Positions 6,755 through 15,308 of a stretch of 25,327 bases of DNA are shown here, piece after piece. The translations under genes and the position numbers were made by a program. Source of the stretch: a virus; IMG/VR virus record IMGVR_UViG_3300025011_000182, positions 1 to 25,327 of that record, one strand, 5' to 3'. Numbering within the stretch: position 1 is the stretch's first letter; every line of letters starts with the position of its first letter. A model generated the notes under the pieces. It was given only the letters and a program-made list of their open reading frames with translations. It did no database searches and was not told the DNA's origin.

Positions 6755-7033
6755 ATGGGTGTGGATTTTTTAGTATGTGATCATTGTGGAGAAACTTTTT
6801 GTGATTGTGGAACTTATTATATTTGTAGTTGTGGTAGAAAATTTGATGAATGCGGAGATGATTTTTTAGAAAAATATGGAGAAGATCCTGAAGGTGATTA
6901 TAGTTTAGCAGGCTGTGATTATTGTTTAGGTGATTTAGTAGATGACGGAACATTAATTGAATATTTGCTTGATAAAGTTAAAATGACAAGAGAAGAAATT
7001 GTTAAAGAAATAAATGAATTATGTAGAGTATAA
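6755..7033 (+). CDS. Small acidic Cys-rich zinc-binding protein
   Basis: Encodes 92 residues from ATG 6755 after SD AAGGAG. The first 30 residues hold a dense Cys set: CDHC, CDC and CSC, with a single Cys a little later and CDYC near residue 50. This could bind two zinc ions in a rubredoxin-like or zinc-ribbon fold. The protein is strongly acidic and ends in a helix (REEIVKEINEL). It has no catalytic motif. The larger protein at 20131 shares the Cys-plus-acid composition, though I cannot align them. Confidence 0.82.
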   Translation: MGVDFLVCDHCGETFCDCGTYYICSCGRKFDECGDDFLEKYGEDPEGDYSLAGCDYCLGDLVDDGTLIEYLLDKVKMTREEIVKEINELCRV

Positions 7034-7071
7034 TTATAAATAAAAATAAAAATATAAAAGGAGAAATCAAT

Positions 7072-7512
7072 ATGAAAATTGATAAAAGTTTCATTATATC
7101 TGAATATGATTTAGAAGAAATTGAATCCTATATGGAGGAAAAATTACATAAATTTGCAGTAGATACTTTTGGAATAGAAACATCTAAAAATATAAAAGTT
7201 AAGGCAGAGTATGTAGAATACATAGATGACAATATGAGATGTTTTAAAGATGAATTAAGATGTGAATTGTGGTTAGAAGTTAGTTTCCCACAATATAATT
7301 ATTTGATTAAAGGTCATGGAGTTAGAAATGAGAGTATTAGTATGATGTTAGAATTTAAAGGTAGCAAACCATTTTATATTGACGGTAAGTTTGAGAGTAG
7401 AAATGTTTTTGAATGGATACAAGGTGGAATTATACAAAAGTGTGAGAGTGTTTATGGGATTGGGAAAGAAGAAGTTTATGAGGGGTTTAATGATTATATG
7501 ATGGATTGTTAG
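7072..7512 (+). CDS. Hypothetical protein, 146 residues
   Basis: ATG at 7072 with SD AAGGAG. An N-terminal helix (EEIESYMEEKLHKFAV) is followed by a strand-rich part (KVKAEYVEYID, CELWLEVSF, YLIKGHGV) and a C-terminal helix, consistent with a small alpha/beta fold. No known family is recognised. It closes the run of small genes downstream of P3. Base composition and codon use match its neighbours. Confidence 0.8.
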   Translation: MKIDKSFIISEYDLEEIESYMEEKLHKFAVDTFGIETSKNIKVKAEYVEYIDDNMRCFKDELRCELWLEVSFPQYNYLIKGHGVRNESISMMLEFKGSKPFYIDGKFESRNVFEWIQGGIIQKCESVYGIGKEEVYEGFNDYMMDC

Positions 7513-7541
7513 ATGATTTTTAGTTAATTGAATGGATTGGG

Positions 7542-7575
7542 ATTAGTACAAGGGTGAAATATCTTTTGTACTAAT
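7542..7575 (+). terminator. Hairpin between the small-gene run and the polymerase operon
   Basis: ATTAGTACAA (7542-7551) and TTGTACTAAT (7566-7575) form a perfect 10-bp stem over a 14-nt loop. No T run follows, so it is a weak intrinsic terminator at best. It could instead be an RNA processing or stability element ahead of the gene at 7617. Confidence 0.45.
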
Positions 7576-7616
7576 AGATAAAATTAAAATATATATTTAA
7601 AAGGAGGAAAATATTA

Positions 7617-9779
7617 TTGTTAAATAGCAACATTAATTTATGGTTTGCCAAAAATACAAATAATGATATTGTCACTATTAATGAGATTGAAGTAAAAAAT
7701 AATAAGGGAAAGTATTATTGTCCTTTATGTGGATCAGAAGTAATACCAAAAGCAACAAATTCAAAATTAATAACTGCTCATTTTGCACATATAGATGCAA
7801 GTAAGTGTACGAGTGAAAGTATGATCCACTGGTGGTTCAAACATAAATTCTTAGAATCAGGAGATAAATTTAGAGTAGTATCTGATAAAGAAAGAGAATA
7901 TGTTTGCAAAGAAATATTAGTTGAGCAATCTTATACTGTTGGAGATAGAATATATAGACCAGATGTAACTATTAAAACTGAATGTGGCAATGTGATTTAT
8001 TTTGAAATGAAATTTAGCAATGAGAAGAAGTTAAAAGATTACATAGACATATGGTTAGAGTTAAAGAATATTGTGGTTGAGATTGATATTAAGAAGTTAA
8101 TGAGTAAGGATAAATTACCTGTGTTTAATGCGTTGTTTTATGATGGTAAGTGCTTTAATGTTAAGAAAGGTGATTTATATTATGAAACAGTTGGTAGACA
8201 TAAAGAAAATCTATTTAAGAATAATGATATTAGTAATAGATTAAAAGAAAGGATTCAAAAATTAGATTGGTTTTGGGAAGAGATAATTAATTATAAGAAG
8301 GATAAAATAGATATTGAAAGTATTACAGATTTTATTGATTACTCTGAATCAGAAGATAAGAATTTAATTTTTGAAATATTATCAAATAAAAAGTGTACTC
8401 CTATTTATGAAGATTATGTTAATTATAAAGTTGATTTATTTGAAAAATTAGCATCGGAATTATTTAATGATAATAAATATTTTTCTTTGGAAAAAATAAA
8501 ATTAGGTAGAAAATATAAGAATATTAAATATAATGCAATATTAATTAAAAATACATATTTAAAAGAAAAACAATTTGAAATTTATAAATATGTAAAAGAT
8601 GAATTTACTACATTGATAAAAGATATGATGATAAAAATAAATAACTTAGCACCATATTATAATATAGCAAATAGACTATGTTCTTTGATTGAAAATAAAA
8701 ATAAATATATAGATGGGTTATATTTAAGTATTAGTAAAAATAATATTGAAAATAGTTATTTATACAGTATATCATTAAAAGAATATTGGCATGATAGTTG
8801 TGCATCAATTTATATTTGGAAAGATCGTATTGAAGATATGTATAATAAATATAATAATTTAGTGATAGATATATTAGATAACAATAACGAATCTGATATA
8901 GTTAGATTTATTACAAATGCAATAAATAAAGGTATTATAAGATATAAGAAAAAATCAATTTCAGAAAAAATAAGAATACAAAAAATAGAAAGAGAAAAAC
9001 AGAAACATTTAATAAAAGAAATAAATAAAGAACGCAATGATTTTAAATTAATTCTTAATAAAATAACAAAGTTTTTTGATAATAATACAGATAAAATTAT
9101 TGAGTATAAAAATAATTATATTTTAGATGACAAATGTAATTTATTATATTTTAAAGATTATAGAGGCATTGAATTTATTATACATGGGACAAGAAAATAT
9201 TTACATGAAATAAATCCTATAGAAAAAAATTATTATTATAATGGATTTAAACAATATAAAGGCAATTGTAAATTAATTGTAATAAGTTTATGTTTAGAAA
9301 ATAATGTTTATATGTATGAAACTAATGATTCTTATAAAATAACTAATAATAGAGGATATGAAGTAAAATATGAATTTCCAATAATGTTTAGTAATTCTGA
9401 AATAAATTTATCTTTTAGAAATATTGAAAATAGTAAACCATTATTAAGATATGATTTTGTAAATGCAACAAATAAATTAAATAATATATTAGATACTTTG
9501 TCTGACGTAAAATATAATTATTTAAAAGAATTGCCAGAATTATACAAAGATAAAGTATACTCACCTATTAAATTTACAGATGAAAATATTAATAATGAAA
9601 TATATAAAACTTTATATCCTATAATATATTTAGTAGAAAAATATCTTAATGAAACTTTAAATATTAAATTAAATGTAGATTTTACCATTCAAGATGGTAA
9701 GAAACAACCTTGGTTAATTAAAGATTTTATCGAGACATTAGATAAGTTTAATATATATAATGTTTACAATATTATATAG
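7617..9779 (+). CDS. CoiA-like nuclease with long C-terminal extension
   Basis: 720 residues from TTG 7617, 9 nt after SD AAGGAGG. Residues 35-58 hold a CoiA-type zinc finger (C35, C38, H55 and H58 in CPLC and HFAH). Next comes a PD-(D/E)xK nuclease core: H71, RPD with D116, then FEMK with E130 and K132. This is the layout of CoiA, the competence-associated protein that acts on single-stranded DNA during transformation and has nuclease-like homologues in phages. From about residue 170 on, the protein is Asn/Lys-rich and helical, with no domain I recognise. It is far longer than chromosomal CoiA. It is followed 15 nt later by the RNA polymerase gene, so the two are likely co-expressed. Confidence 0.82.
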   Translation: MLNSNINLWFAKNTNNDIVTINEIEVKNNKGKYYCPLCGSEVIPKATNSKLITAHFAHIDASKCTSESMIHWWFKHKFLESGDKFRVVSDKEREYVCKEILVEQSYTVGDRIYRPDVTIKTECGNVIYFEMKFSNEKKLKDYIDIWLELKNIVVEIDIKKLMSKDKLPVFNALFYDGKCFNVKKGDLYYETVGRHKENLFKNNDISNRLKERIQKLDWFWEEIINYKKDKIDIESITDFIDYSESEDKNLIFEILSNKKCTPIYEDYVNYKVDLFEKLASELFNDNKYFSLEKIKLGRKYKNIKYNAILIKNTYLKEKQFEIYKYVKDEFTTLIKDMMIKINNLAPYYNIANRLCSLIENKNKYIDGLYLSISKNNIENSYLYSISLKEYWHDSCASIYIWKDRIEDMYNKYNNLVIDILDNNNESDIVRFITNAINKGIIRYKKKSISEKIRIQKIEREKQKHLIKEINKERNDFKLILNKITKFFDNNTDKIIEYKNNYILDDKCNLLYFKDYRGIEFIIHGTRKYLHEINPIEKNYYYNGFKQYKGNCKLIVISLCLENNVYMYETNDSYKITNNRGYEVKYEFPIMFSNSEINLSFRNIENSKPLLRYDFVNATNKLNNILDTLSDVKYNYLKELPELYKDKVYSPIKFTDENINNEIYKTLYPIIYLVEKYLNETLNIKLNVDFTIQDGKKQPWLIKDFIETLDKFNIYNVYNII

Positions 9780-9794
9780 GAAGGAGAATTTAAT

Positions 9795-12602
9795 TTGGTA
9801 AAACAACAACAATTTCATGTTTTTAGATTAAGATCAACAAGATTAAAAGAATATAAATATGATATTCAATTAACTATTGAACAAGCAAGAAAAAATAAAG
9901 AATTAATTGCTTTAGGAGATAGTGAATTGCTTAGACAGATTAGAGAATATAAAAATATAGATTTAGATGAATTAAGTAAATTATCAAAAAGGAAAAAGTT
10001 AATTAAATCTAAACCTTCTTCTGATGAAAATATTGAAAAACTAAATAGTATTCAGGAGCAAATAGATAATATTTTATTTGTTCCTGAAGTAATTTCTATT
10101 AATATTGAATCTAAAAGTCAATATAATAAAATGTATTTAGATACTGTAAAGGTTAATAACAAGGTGTTTCGTAGATTTGTGTGTGGTAGTGGGCATGCAC
10201 GCAATAGCAAGGTTTTATTTGTGGAAGAAGAAACTTTAAATAAAATTAGACCAAAATTAGAAAATGGATATGATAAAGAAAAGAAGATGTCACCCAATAA
10301 ATTTAATGCTTATTTCGGACTTTATAGTAGTAACACAATTAAAGTTAGAGATTTAAGATTTTGTGTAGTTAAAGATTTAAAAATTAATATCAAGAGAACA
10401 GTTGATTTTATACGTCAAGAAGAAGGAAAATCATGGGTAGAAATAATTGAAAATCATCCTATAGAATTAAAACCTCACGACGGGGAGGGCATAATAACTA
10501 TTAATGGTTCAGAACAATGGTGTAAAGATTTAGATATTGAAGATTATACTCCTGGATTTTGGGGAATTAGGAATTCATATGTAAAAGGAATGTTGATAAC
10601 ATTTCCAGTAAATGATTTTATAGAAGATGTTTCACATACTTCTGAATTTATTGATGCATGGGGAGAAAAAAGAGATGCAAAAAATTATGATATTTTTCTA
10701 ACAACTAGCCAAGTTAAACTTTGGGATAATTATAAATCTTTAGAAGATTTTACACAAAAATGCAAGGACAATAATTTGTCTTGGGGTATATGTCGTGTTC
10801 CACCTAAAAATGATGAACATTATGCGTTAACGAATTATCAATATCTTCAAACATTAGATATGAATGATGATGATATTAAAGAATTATGTAAATTTAATAT
10901 TGATTGGTTTAATGATATTCTTGGTGGAGATTCTATTAAAACTGCTCTTTATTTATTAGGTAAAGGTATAAAAACAGTTAATAATATTGATGATATTATT
11001 AATCCTATAGTAAAAGCAATTCTGCTTAATAATGAATTAGCAAATGATCCATACATACAAAATAGAATAAATAGTAGTATTAGAAAGAGAATAAAACAAA
11101 CATACGCAGGTAAAATACTTGTTGAAGGTAATTATCAAACGATGATTGCAGACCCTTATAGTTTATGTCAGAGTATATTTGGTGAAGAGTCTGAAAAATG
11201 CACTGGATTATTAAAAGAAGGAGAACATTATTCTGCCTATTGGAATAATAAAAAAATAAATATAGTAGATGCATGTAGAAGTCCTTTAACTCATTATTCA
11301 GAACATAATATATTGAATTTACAAGATAATGAAATAGTTAATAAATGGTATGAATATCAAACTAGTGGTATTATTTATCCAACAAAAGGTGTAGATACAA
11401 TTAGACATGCTGATAGTGATTTCGATCTAGATTTGGTATTTACTACTAGTAGCCCAGTGTTTTTAAGAGGTGTCTATAAAGATATGTTACCTATAACGTA
11501 TGATAAAAAAACAACACCAATTGCTATAATTACAGATGATGCATTATTTCAAGCAGATTTATTAAGTTTTAGTAATGATATTGGTATAATTACTAATTAT
11601 TCAACTGATATGTATGCTATGTTAGCACAGTATCATAAAAAATCTAAAACACATAATACAATTTTAGAAAGATTAAAAATAACTAGAATGCTACAAGGAA
11701 ATGCAATTGATAAAGCAAAAGGTATTGAAGTTGAAGATTTCCCTAAAGAATGGATTAAGTATCAAGTTATTCATTATAAAGATGAGTATAATGATAAAGG
11801 TGAGTTAATACATAAAGCAGATACATTAGAAGAAATTAAAATTAAAAAATTTTTAAATAAGATAGTAATACATAAGAAACCTTATTTCCAAGGATATATT
11901 TATCCTAAATATAAAAGCAAACATAAAAAATTTATGGAAAAAGCAGAATTATATTGTAAATTAACTTTCAAATGTACATTAAACGAATTAAAAAATAAAA
12001 GAAACAAAACTAAACAGGAAAATGACTTTTTTAAATTTCATTATAAAAATATGCCTTTAAATACTTCTCCCTGCGTGATGAATAAGCTATGTCTTTACAT
12101 GGAGTCTGTAGGATTTAATATTAAAGATATTTTAAAAGTAAATGTTGATTATAGCAAATATGTTAAAATTCTTAAAGATGATTCTATACCAAAAAATGAA
12201 GAAATATTCAATAATATTTTAGATTTGTATAAAATATTTTGTGAAAAAAAGAAATTACATTCTAAAACTTCTATACAAGTTAAATCTAAAGAAAAGGAAG
12301 GAAAATTTAATAAAGAATCTTATGATGAATTAAAAATGTTTTATCATCAAATAAGAAAAGATGCGTATAAATTCTGTTCAAATACTGCTGAAATTATTAA
12401 TTATGTTGTTGAAATTGTGTATGAATTAAATCCAAAAGATAAAAAAGATTTTTTATGGGATGTATTTGAAAATGATGTTTTAGTTAATGTATTAAAAAAT
12501 AAACAAGAAAAAGTATATCTACCTATTTTAGACGAAAAAAGTGATATTAAATATTTAGGGAATAGTTATAGTTTACAGGAGGTTATATATGATAATATTT
12601 AA
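9795..12602 (+). CDS. YonO/cellular-RdRP-type single-chain RNA polymerase
   Basis: 935 residues from TTG 9795 after SD AAGGAG. Three marks fit the two-barrel RNA polymerase superfamily in its one-chain form (phage YonO, about 900 residues, and eukaryotic RdRP/QDE-1): HDGEGI (228-233), the DPBB1-like Lys motif VKGMLI (K264), and the metal-binding acid triad in ADSDFDLDLVF (D542, D544, D546). In YonO and beta' subunits the triad reads D-x-D-G-D; the Gly is Leu here. In SPbeta, YonO is a DNA-dependent polymerase needed for late transcription, and this protein is a candidate for the same task. The N-terminal ~100 residues are coiled-coil-like. The family call rests on motif reading alone. Confidence 0.8.
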   Translation: MVKQQQFHVFRLRSTRLKEYKYDIQLTIEQARKNKELIALGDSELLRQIREYKNIDLDELSKLSKRKKLIKSKPSSDENIEKLNSIQEQIDNILFVPEVISINIESKSQYNKMYLDTVKVNNKVFRRFVCGSGHARNSKVLFVEEETLNKIRPKLENGYDKEKKMSPNKFNAYFGLYSSNTIKVRDLRFCVVKDLKINIKRTVDFIRQEEGKSWVEIIENHPIELKPHDGEGIITINGSEQWCKDLDIEDYTPGFWGIRNSYVKGMLITFPVNDFIEDVSHTSEFIDAWGEKRDAKNYDIFLTTSQVKLWDNYKSLEDFTQKCKDNNLSWGICRVPPKNDEHYALTNYQYLQTLDMNDDDIKELCKFNIDWFNDILGGDSIKTALYLLGKGIKTVNNIDDIINPIVKAILLNNELANDPYIQNRINSSIRKRIKQTYAGKILVEGNYQTMIADPYSLCQSIFGEESEKCTGLLKEGEHYSAYWNNKKINIVDACRSPLTHYSEHNILNLQDNEIVNKWYEYQTSGIIYPTKGVDTIRHADSDFDLDLVFTTSSPVFLRGVYKDMLPITYDKKTTPIAIITDDALFQADLLSFSNDIGIITNYSTDMYAMLAQYHKKSKTHNTILERLKITRMLQGNAIDKAKGIEVEDFPKEWIKYQVIHYKDEYNDKGELIHKADTLEEIKIKKFLNKIVIHKKPYFQGYIYPKYKSKHKKFMEKAELYCKLTFKCTLNELKNKRNKTKQENDFFKFHYKNMPLNTSPCVMNKLCLYMESVGFNIKDILKVNVDYSKYVKILKDDSIPKNEEIFNNILDLYKIFCEKKKLHSKTSIQVKSKEKEGKFNKESYDELKMFYHQIRKDAYKFCSNTAEIINYVVEIVYELNPKDKKDFLWDVFENDVLVNVLKNKQEKVYLPILDEKSDIKYLGNSYSLQEVIYDNI

Positions 12603-13383
12603 TGAATTAGAATATGCAGAAAATATGTTGAAAAAAGGATTTTTACAAGATAAATATTTAATGGAATTAAAATTATTGGCAAAATATTATAATAAGAAAA
12701 AAGATTTAAAAACAAATGATATAAAAATAAAATTAAAAGAGTTTTGCAAGGAACATTTAACTGGATATAATGAAGTTTTACATTTAGATATGATTATAAA
12801 AGCAACAACTTTTGGAGTACAAAAGAAAAATGTTTTAGTAATTATCCCTCCTATTCCTATAACTAAAATAGAACTTGAAAAAATAAAAGAATTAAATGAT
12901 TTAGATTTAGAGAAATTATCATTTGTTGCGTTAGTTTTAAGTAAAATTAATAAACATATTCCAAAGAATACAAGTAGTAAATATAAGAAAAAAGAAAATA
13001 TAGATAATCAAGGATATTATGTTAATAATTTAAAAGATTTATTTATATGTTCTAAAATAACATGTAATAAAACAAGGAAAGATATATTTATAGATCAGTT
13101 GCATGAAACAAAACTTTTTGGATTTACTATATTTTGCACATTAGAAGTTAATTTTGTAGATGAAATTAGTGAACCAGAAATTATTATTAAAAACTTTGAT
13201 AATTTTATATTAGAATATTTAAAATACATAGGACATAATATTGCTTATTGCTTAAATTGTGAATCTCCTTTTATTTGTACTAATAATCTACATAAATATT
13301 GTAAGATTTGTGCTAGAGAAATATGGAATAAAAATAGAATAGAATATAATAAAAAATACTATGATAAAATTAAGAATAAATAG
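12589..13383 (+). CDS. Zinc-finger protein coupled to the RNA polymerase gene
   Basis: 264 residues. ATG 12589 lies 14 nt inside the polymerase gene and has its own SD (AGGAGG). Most of the protein is helical with no enzyme motif. The C-terminal 45 residues hold a Cys4 zinc finger (C221, C224, C238, C241) followed by a basic tail with repeated Asn-Lys and Tyr-Lys, typical of small DNA-binding modules. The overlap predicts coupled translation at similar levels. A partner of the polymerase, such as a promoter-recognition or loading factor, is a reasonable guess but has no direct support. Confidence 0.82.
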   Translation: MIIFNELEYAENMLKKGFLQDKYLMELKLLAKYYNKKKDLKTNDIKIKLKEFCKEHLTGYNEVLHLDMIIKATTFGVQKKNVLVIIPPIPITKIELEKIKELNDLDLEKLSFVALVLSKINKHIPKNTSSKYKKKENIDNQGYYVNNLKDLFICSKITCNKTRKDIFIDQLHETKLFGFTIFCTLEVNFVDEISEPEIIIKNFDNFILEYLKYIGHNIAYCLNCESPFICTNNLHKYCKICAREIWNKNRIEYNKKYYDKIKNK

Positions 13384-13460
13384 AAATCATTTATAAACCT
13401 TTAATTAATAATAGTTTTAAAAAATAATTTTAATATTATTATGTATGAATATAAAAGGAG

Positions 13461-13505
13461 AGTCCTTACCTATTACTATTGAATAGTATTGATAAAGTAG
13501 GAACT
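13461..13505 (+). promoter_or_regulatory. Hairpin directly after an SD-like sequence
   Basis: AGTCCTTAC (13461-13469) pairs with GTAGGAACT (13497-13505) with one mismatch and one wobble, around an inner TACTA/TAGTA stem. It begins directly after AAAAGGAG (13453-13460). It stands immediately before the terminator hairpin at 13515, so the two may compete or act in series. Confidence 0.4.
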
Positions 13506-13514
13506 GATTTATGC

Positions 13515-13556
13515 AGAAGAGAGTTTGGATTTAACATCCTACTCTCTTCTTTGTTT
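13515..13556 (+). terminator. Strong intrinsic terminator after the polymerase operon
   Basis: AGAAGAGAGT (13515-13524) pairs perfectly with ACTCTCTTCT (13541-13550). An inner GGAT/ATCC pair (13527-13530 with 13536-13539) extends the stem, and TTGTTT follows. It ends the transcript from the polymerase unit before the next small gene. Confidence 0.72.
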
Positions 13557-13643
13557 ATCTAATTTTAATCTTAATTAAATAATAACAAACAACCAAAAAC
13601 AAAAAACAAAAAAAAAATTACAAAAGGAGAATTAATTTAAACA

Positions 13644-13835
13644 TTGAAACAAATCAGTCAAAAAGAAAAAGAATGGTTAATCTCTAAAAAAATATTAAAA
13701 ATGGAAAGGGGAAAGTACCCTGACTTGTCTACCATTTGTGGTAAGAAAAAATCAAGAAGGAAAAAACCAATGGTTCCCGATTACATGAAGGACAGAATTG
13801 ATAGAGAAATGTATAAGAAGAATGATGTTATTTAA
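13644..13835 (+). CDS. Small basic protein, 63 residues
   Basis: TTG start at 13644 after AAAAGGAG (13622-13629); the 14-nt spacing is longer than usual, so the start is less sure. The protein has an N-terminal helix (QKEKEWLISKKILKME), a Lys/Arg cluster in the middle (KKKSRRKKP) and a short charged end. It probably binds nucleic acid. No family is recognised. It lies upstream of the PIN-PhoH gene and may be translated from the same transcript. Confidence 0.65.
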   Translation: MKQISQKEKEWLISKKILKMERGKYPDLSTICGKKKSRRKKPMVPDYMKDRIDREMYKKNDVI

Positions 13836-13899
13836 TAGTTAATAAATTAAATTAAATAACAAGTGAGCAACAAAAATTTTCTGAAAAGGAATGAATTTT

Positions 13900-15189
13900 A
13901 TGCAAGATGAACGAAAAACACTTAAAGTTTTTTGTGATACAAACGTCCTAATGTCCCACTCCTCTCAACTTTTCAATAAATACAAAGAACATCCTAATGT
14001 AAAATTTATAATTTGTGGATATGTCTTAAACGAATTAGATAATCATAAAATGTCATTTGATGAAAGTAAAAAATATAAAGCAAGACAAGCAAGTAGAGAT
14101 ATAGAAGCAAATCAAGATAAAATTGAATATGTGGTTAGAGAAAATAATTTTGAATATACTTTACCTTTAAGTTTTGATAAATTATCAATGGATAATAAGA
14201 TTATTGGTGTTCTTAATAATTTATATTTTAGTAATGAAGAATTTGGAAAAGAAAATGGAATTGAAATTTATGGTTTGAGTAATGATCTGCTATTTAGGCA
14301 AAAATGTAGATTATTAGGTATTAGATGTGATAAATTTGATGGTGATGTAAATGGAAATGATGGAAAATATAATGGATATAAAGAAGTTATTATTTCAGAA
14401 GATGAAGAATTGGCAAATCATTATCAATATTCTATAAATAAATATGATTTATTAAATAATGAGTTTTTGATTATTAGAGATATAAATGGTAATGTTGTTG
14501 ATAAACAGAGATATGTTGAAGGTAAAGGATTTTTGCAATTAAAACCTAAAGCATTTAAATCAATTTATTTTCCTGATTTTAAACCAAGAGATGAATATCA
14601 AATGTTAGCAATGGATTCTTTGATAAATGATGACTTAACTTTACTATTTGGTAAGGCAGGAAGTGCGAAAACTATGATATCTCTATCTTGGATAATGCAA
14701 AATATACATATAGGTAAAATAGGTAAATGTATTATCATATTTAATCCTGCTAAATTAAGGAACAATGAACAACTTGGATTTTATAGTGGCAGTAGAACAG
14801 AGAAATTGCTCCAAAATAGTATTGGTGGCATATTATCAAGTAAATTTGGTGATATGACATTAGTAGAAACATTAATTAATAATGGTAAATTAATGATAGT
14901 TCCTACTAGTGATATTAGAGGTATTGAAATATCTGAGAATGATTGTTTGTATGTTACTGAAGCACAAAATACTGATTCTTATACTATGAGGACAATTATT
15001 CAAAGAGCAAAAGAAGGTTGTAAGATTATTATTGAAGGAGATATGTTGGAACAACAAGATATTAGATATTGTAGAGAAAATGGTATGCAAAGAGTTATTG
15101 ATGTATTTAAAGGTACTAAATATTTCTCTTGTGTAAAATTAAAGAATATTTATAGAAGTCCTTTGGCAGATATTGCACAGGATATTTAG
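13900..15189 (+). CDS. phoH: PIN-PhoH (PhoH2-type) ribonuclease/ATPase
   Basis: 429 residues from ATG 13900, 9 nt after AAAAGGA; an in-frame ATG at 13891 abuts the SD. The N-terminal PIN nuclease domain shows the first Asp in FCDTNVLM (D13), an acidic NELD segment and a later SND. The C-terminal PhoH ATPase domain shows Walker A GKAGSAKT (251-258) and a Walker B region LYVTEAQN, where the usual Asp-Glu is Thr-Glu. PIN-PhoH fusions couple RNA unwinding to RNA cleavage in bacterial systems; phage PhoH proteins are common, with unclear roles in nucleotide or RNA metabolism. A terminator follows. Confidence 0.92.
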   Translation: MQDERKTLKVFCDTNVLMSHSSQLFNKYKEHPNVKFIICGYVLNELDNHKMSFDESKKYKARQASRDIEANQDKIEYVVRENNFEYTLPLSFDKLSMDNKIIGVLNNLYFSNEEFGKENGIEIYGLSNDLLFRQKCRLLGIRCDKFDGDVNGNDGKYNGYKEVIISEDEELANHYQYSINKYDLLNNEFLIIRDINGNVVDKQRYVEGKGFLQLKPKAFKSIYFPDFKPRDEYQMLAMDSLINDDLTLLFGKAGSAKTMISLSWIMQNIHIGKIGKCIIIFNPAKLRNNEQLGFYSGSRTEKLLQNSIGGILSSKFGDMTLVETLINNGKLMIVPTSDIRGIEISENDCLYVTEAQNTDSYTMRTIIQRAKEGCKIIIEGDMLEQQDIRYCRENGMQRVIDVFKGTKYFSCVKLKNIYRSPLADIAQDI

Positions 15190-15206
15190 ATTGATAATAT
15201 AAATTT

Positions 15207-15236
15207 ACTCCTTCAGACTGTTTCTCTGTGTGGAGT
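15207..15236 (+). promoter_or_regulatory. Hairpin preceding the phoH terminator
   Basis: ACTCC (15207-15211) pairs with GGAGT (15232-15236) around an inner CAGA/TCTG stem. Its 3' arm includes TCTCTGTGTGGA (15223-15234), which recurs exactly at 20903-20914 in the other nuclease-linked terminator. Confidence 0.45.
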
Positions 15237-15237
15237 T

Positions 15238-15268
15238 GATGACGGAATGTGTCTCTGTCATCTTTTTT
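15238..15268 (+). terminator. Intrinsic terminator between phoH and the first mobile nuclease
   Basis: GATGACGGA (15238-15246) pairs with TCTGTCATC (15254-15262), nine pairs with one G-T wobble, over a 7-nt loop, and runs into TTTTTT. It isolates the nuclease gene from phoH transcription. Confidence 0.75.
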
Positions 15269-15308
15269 ATTTTATAAGATAATTAAAATAAAGGAGATGA
15301 TAATAAAA

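Noticed and set aside
13479-13562. 27-codon frame from TTG 13479
   Set aside because: The SD is about 18 nt away and the frame runs through the terminator; probably not translated.
15249-15308. GTG start at 15249 extending the first mobile nuclease
   Set aside because: It lies inside the terminator hairpin loop and T run; the SD at 15291-15296 points to a start at or near 15309.
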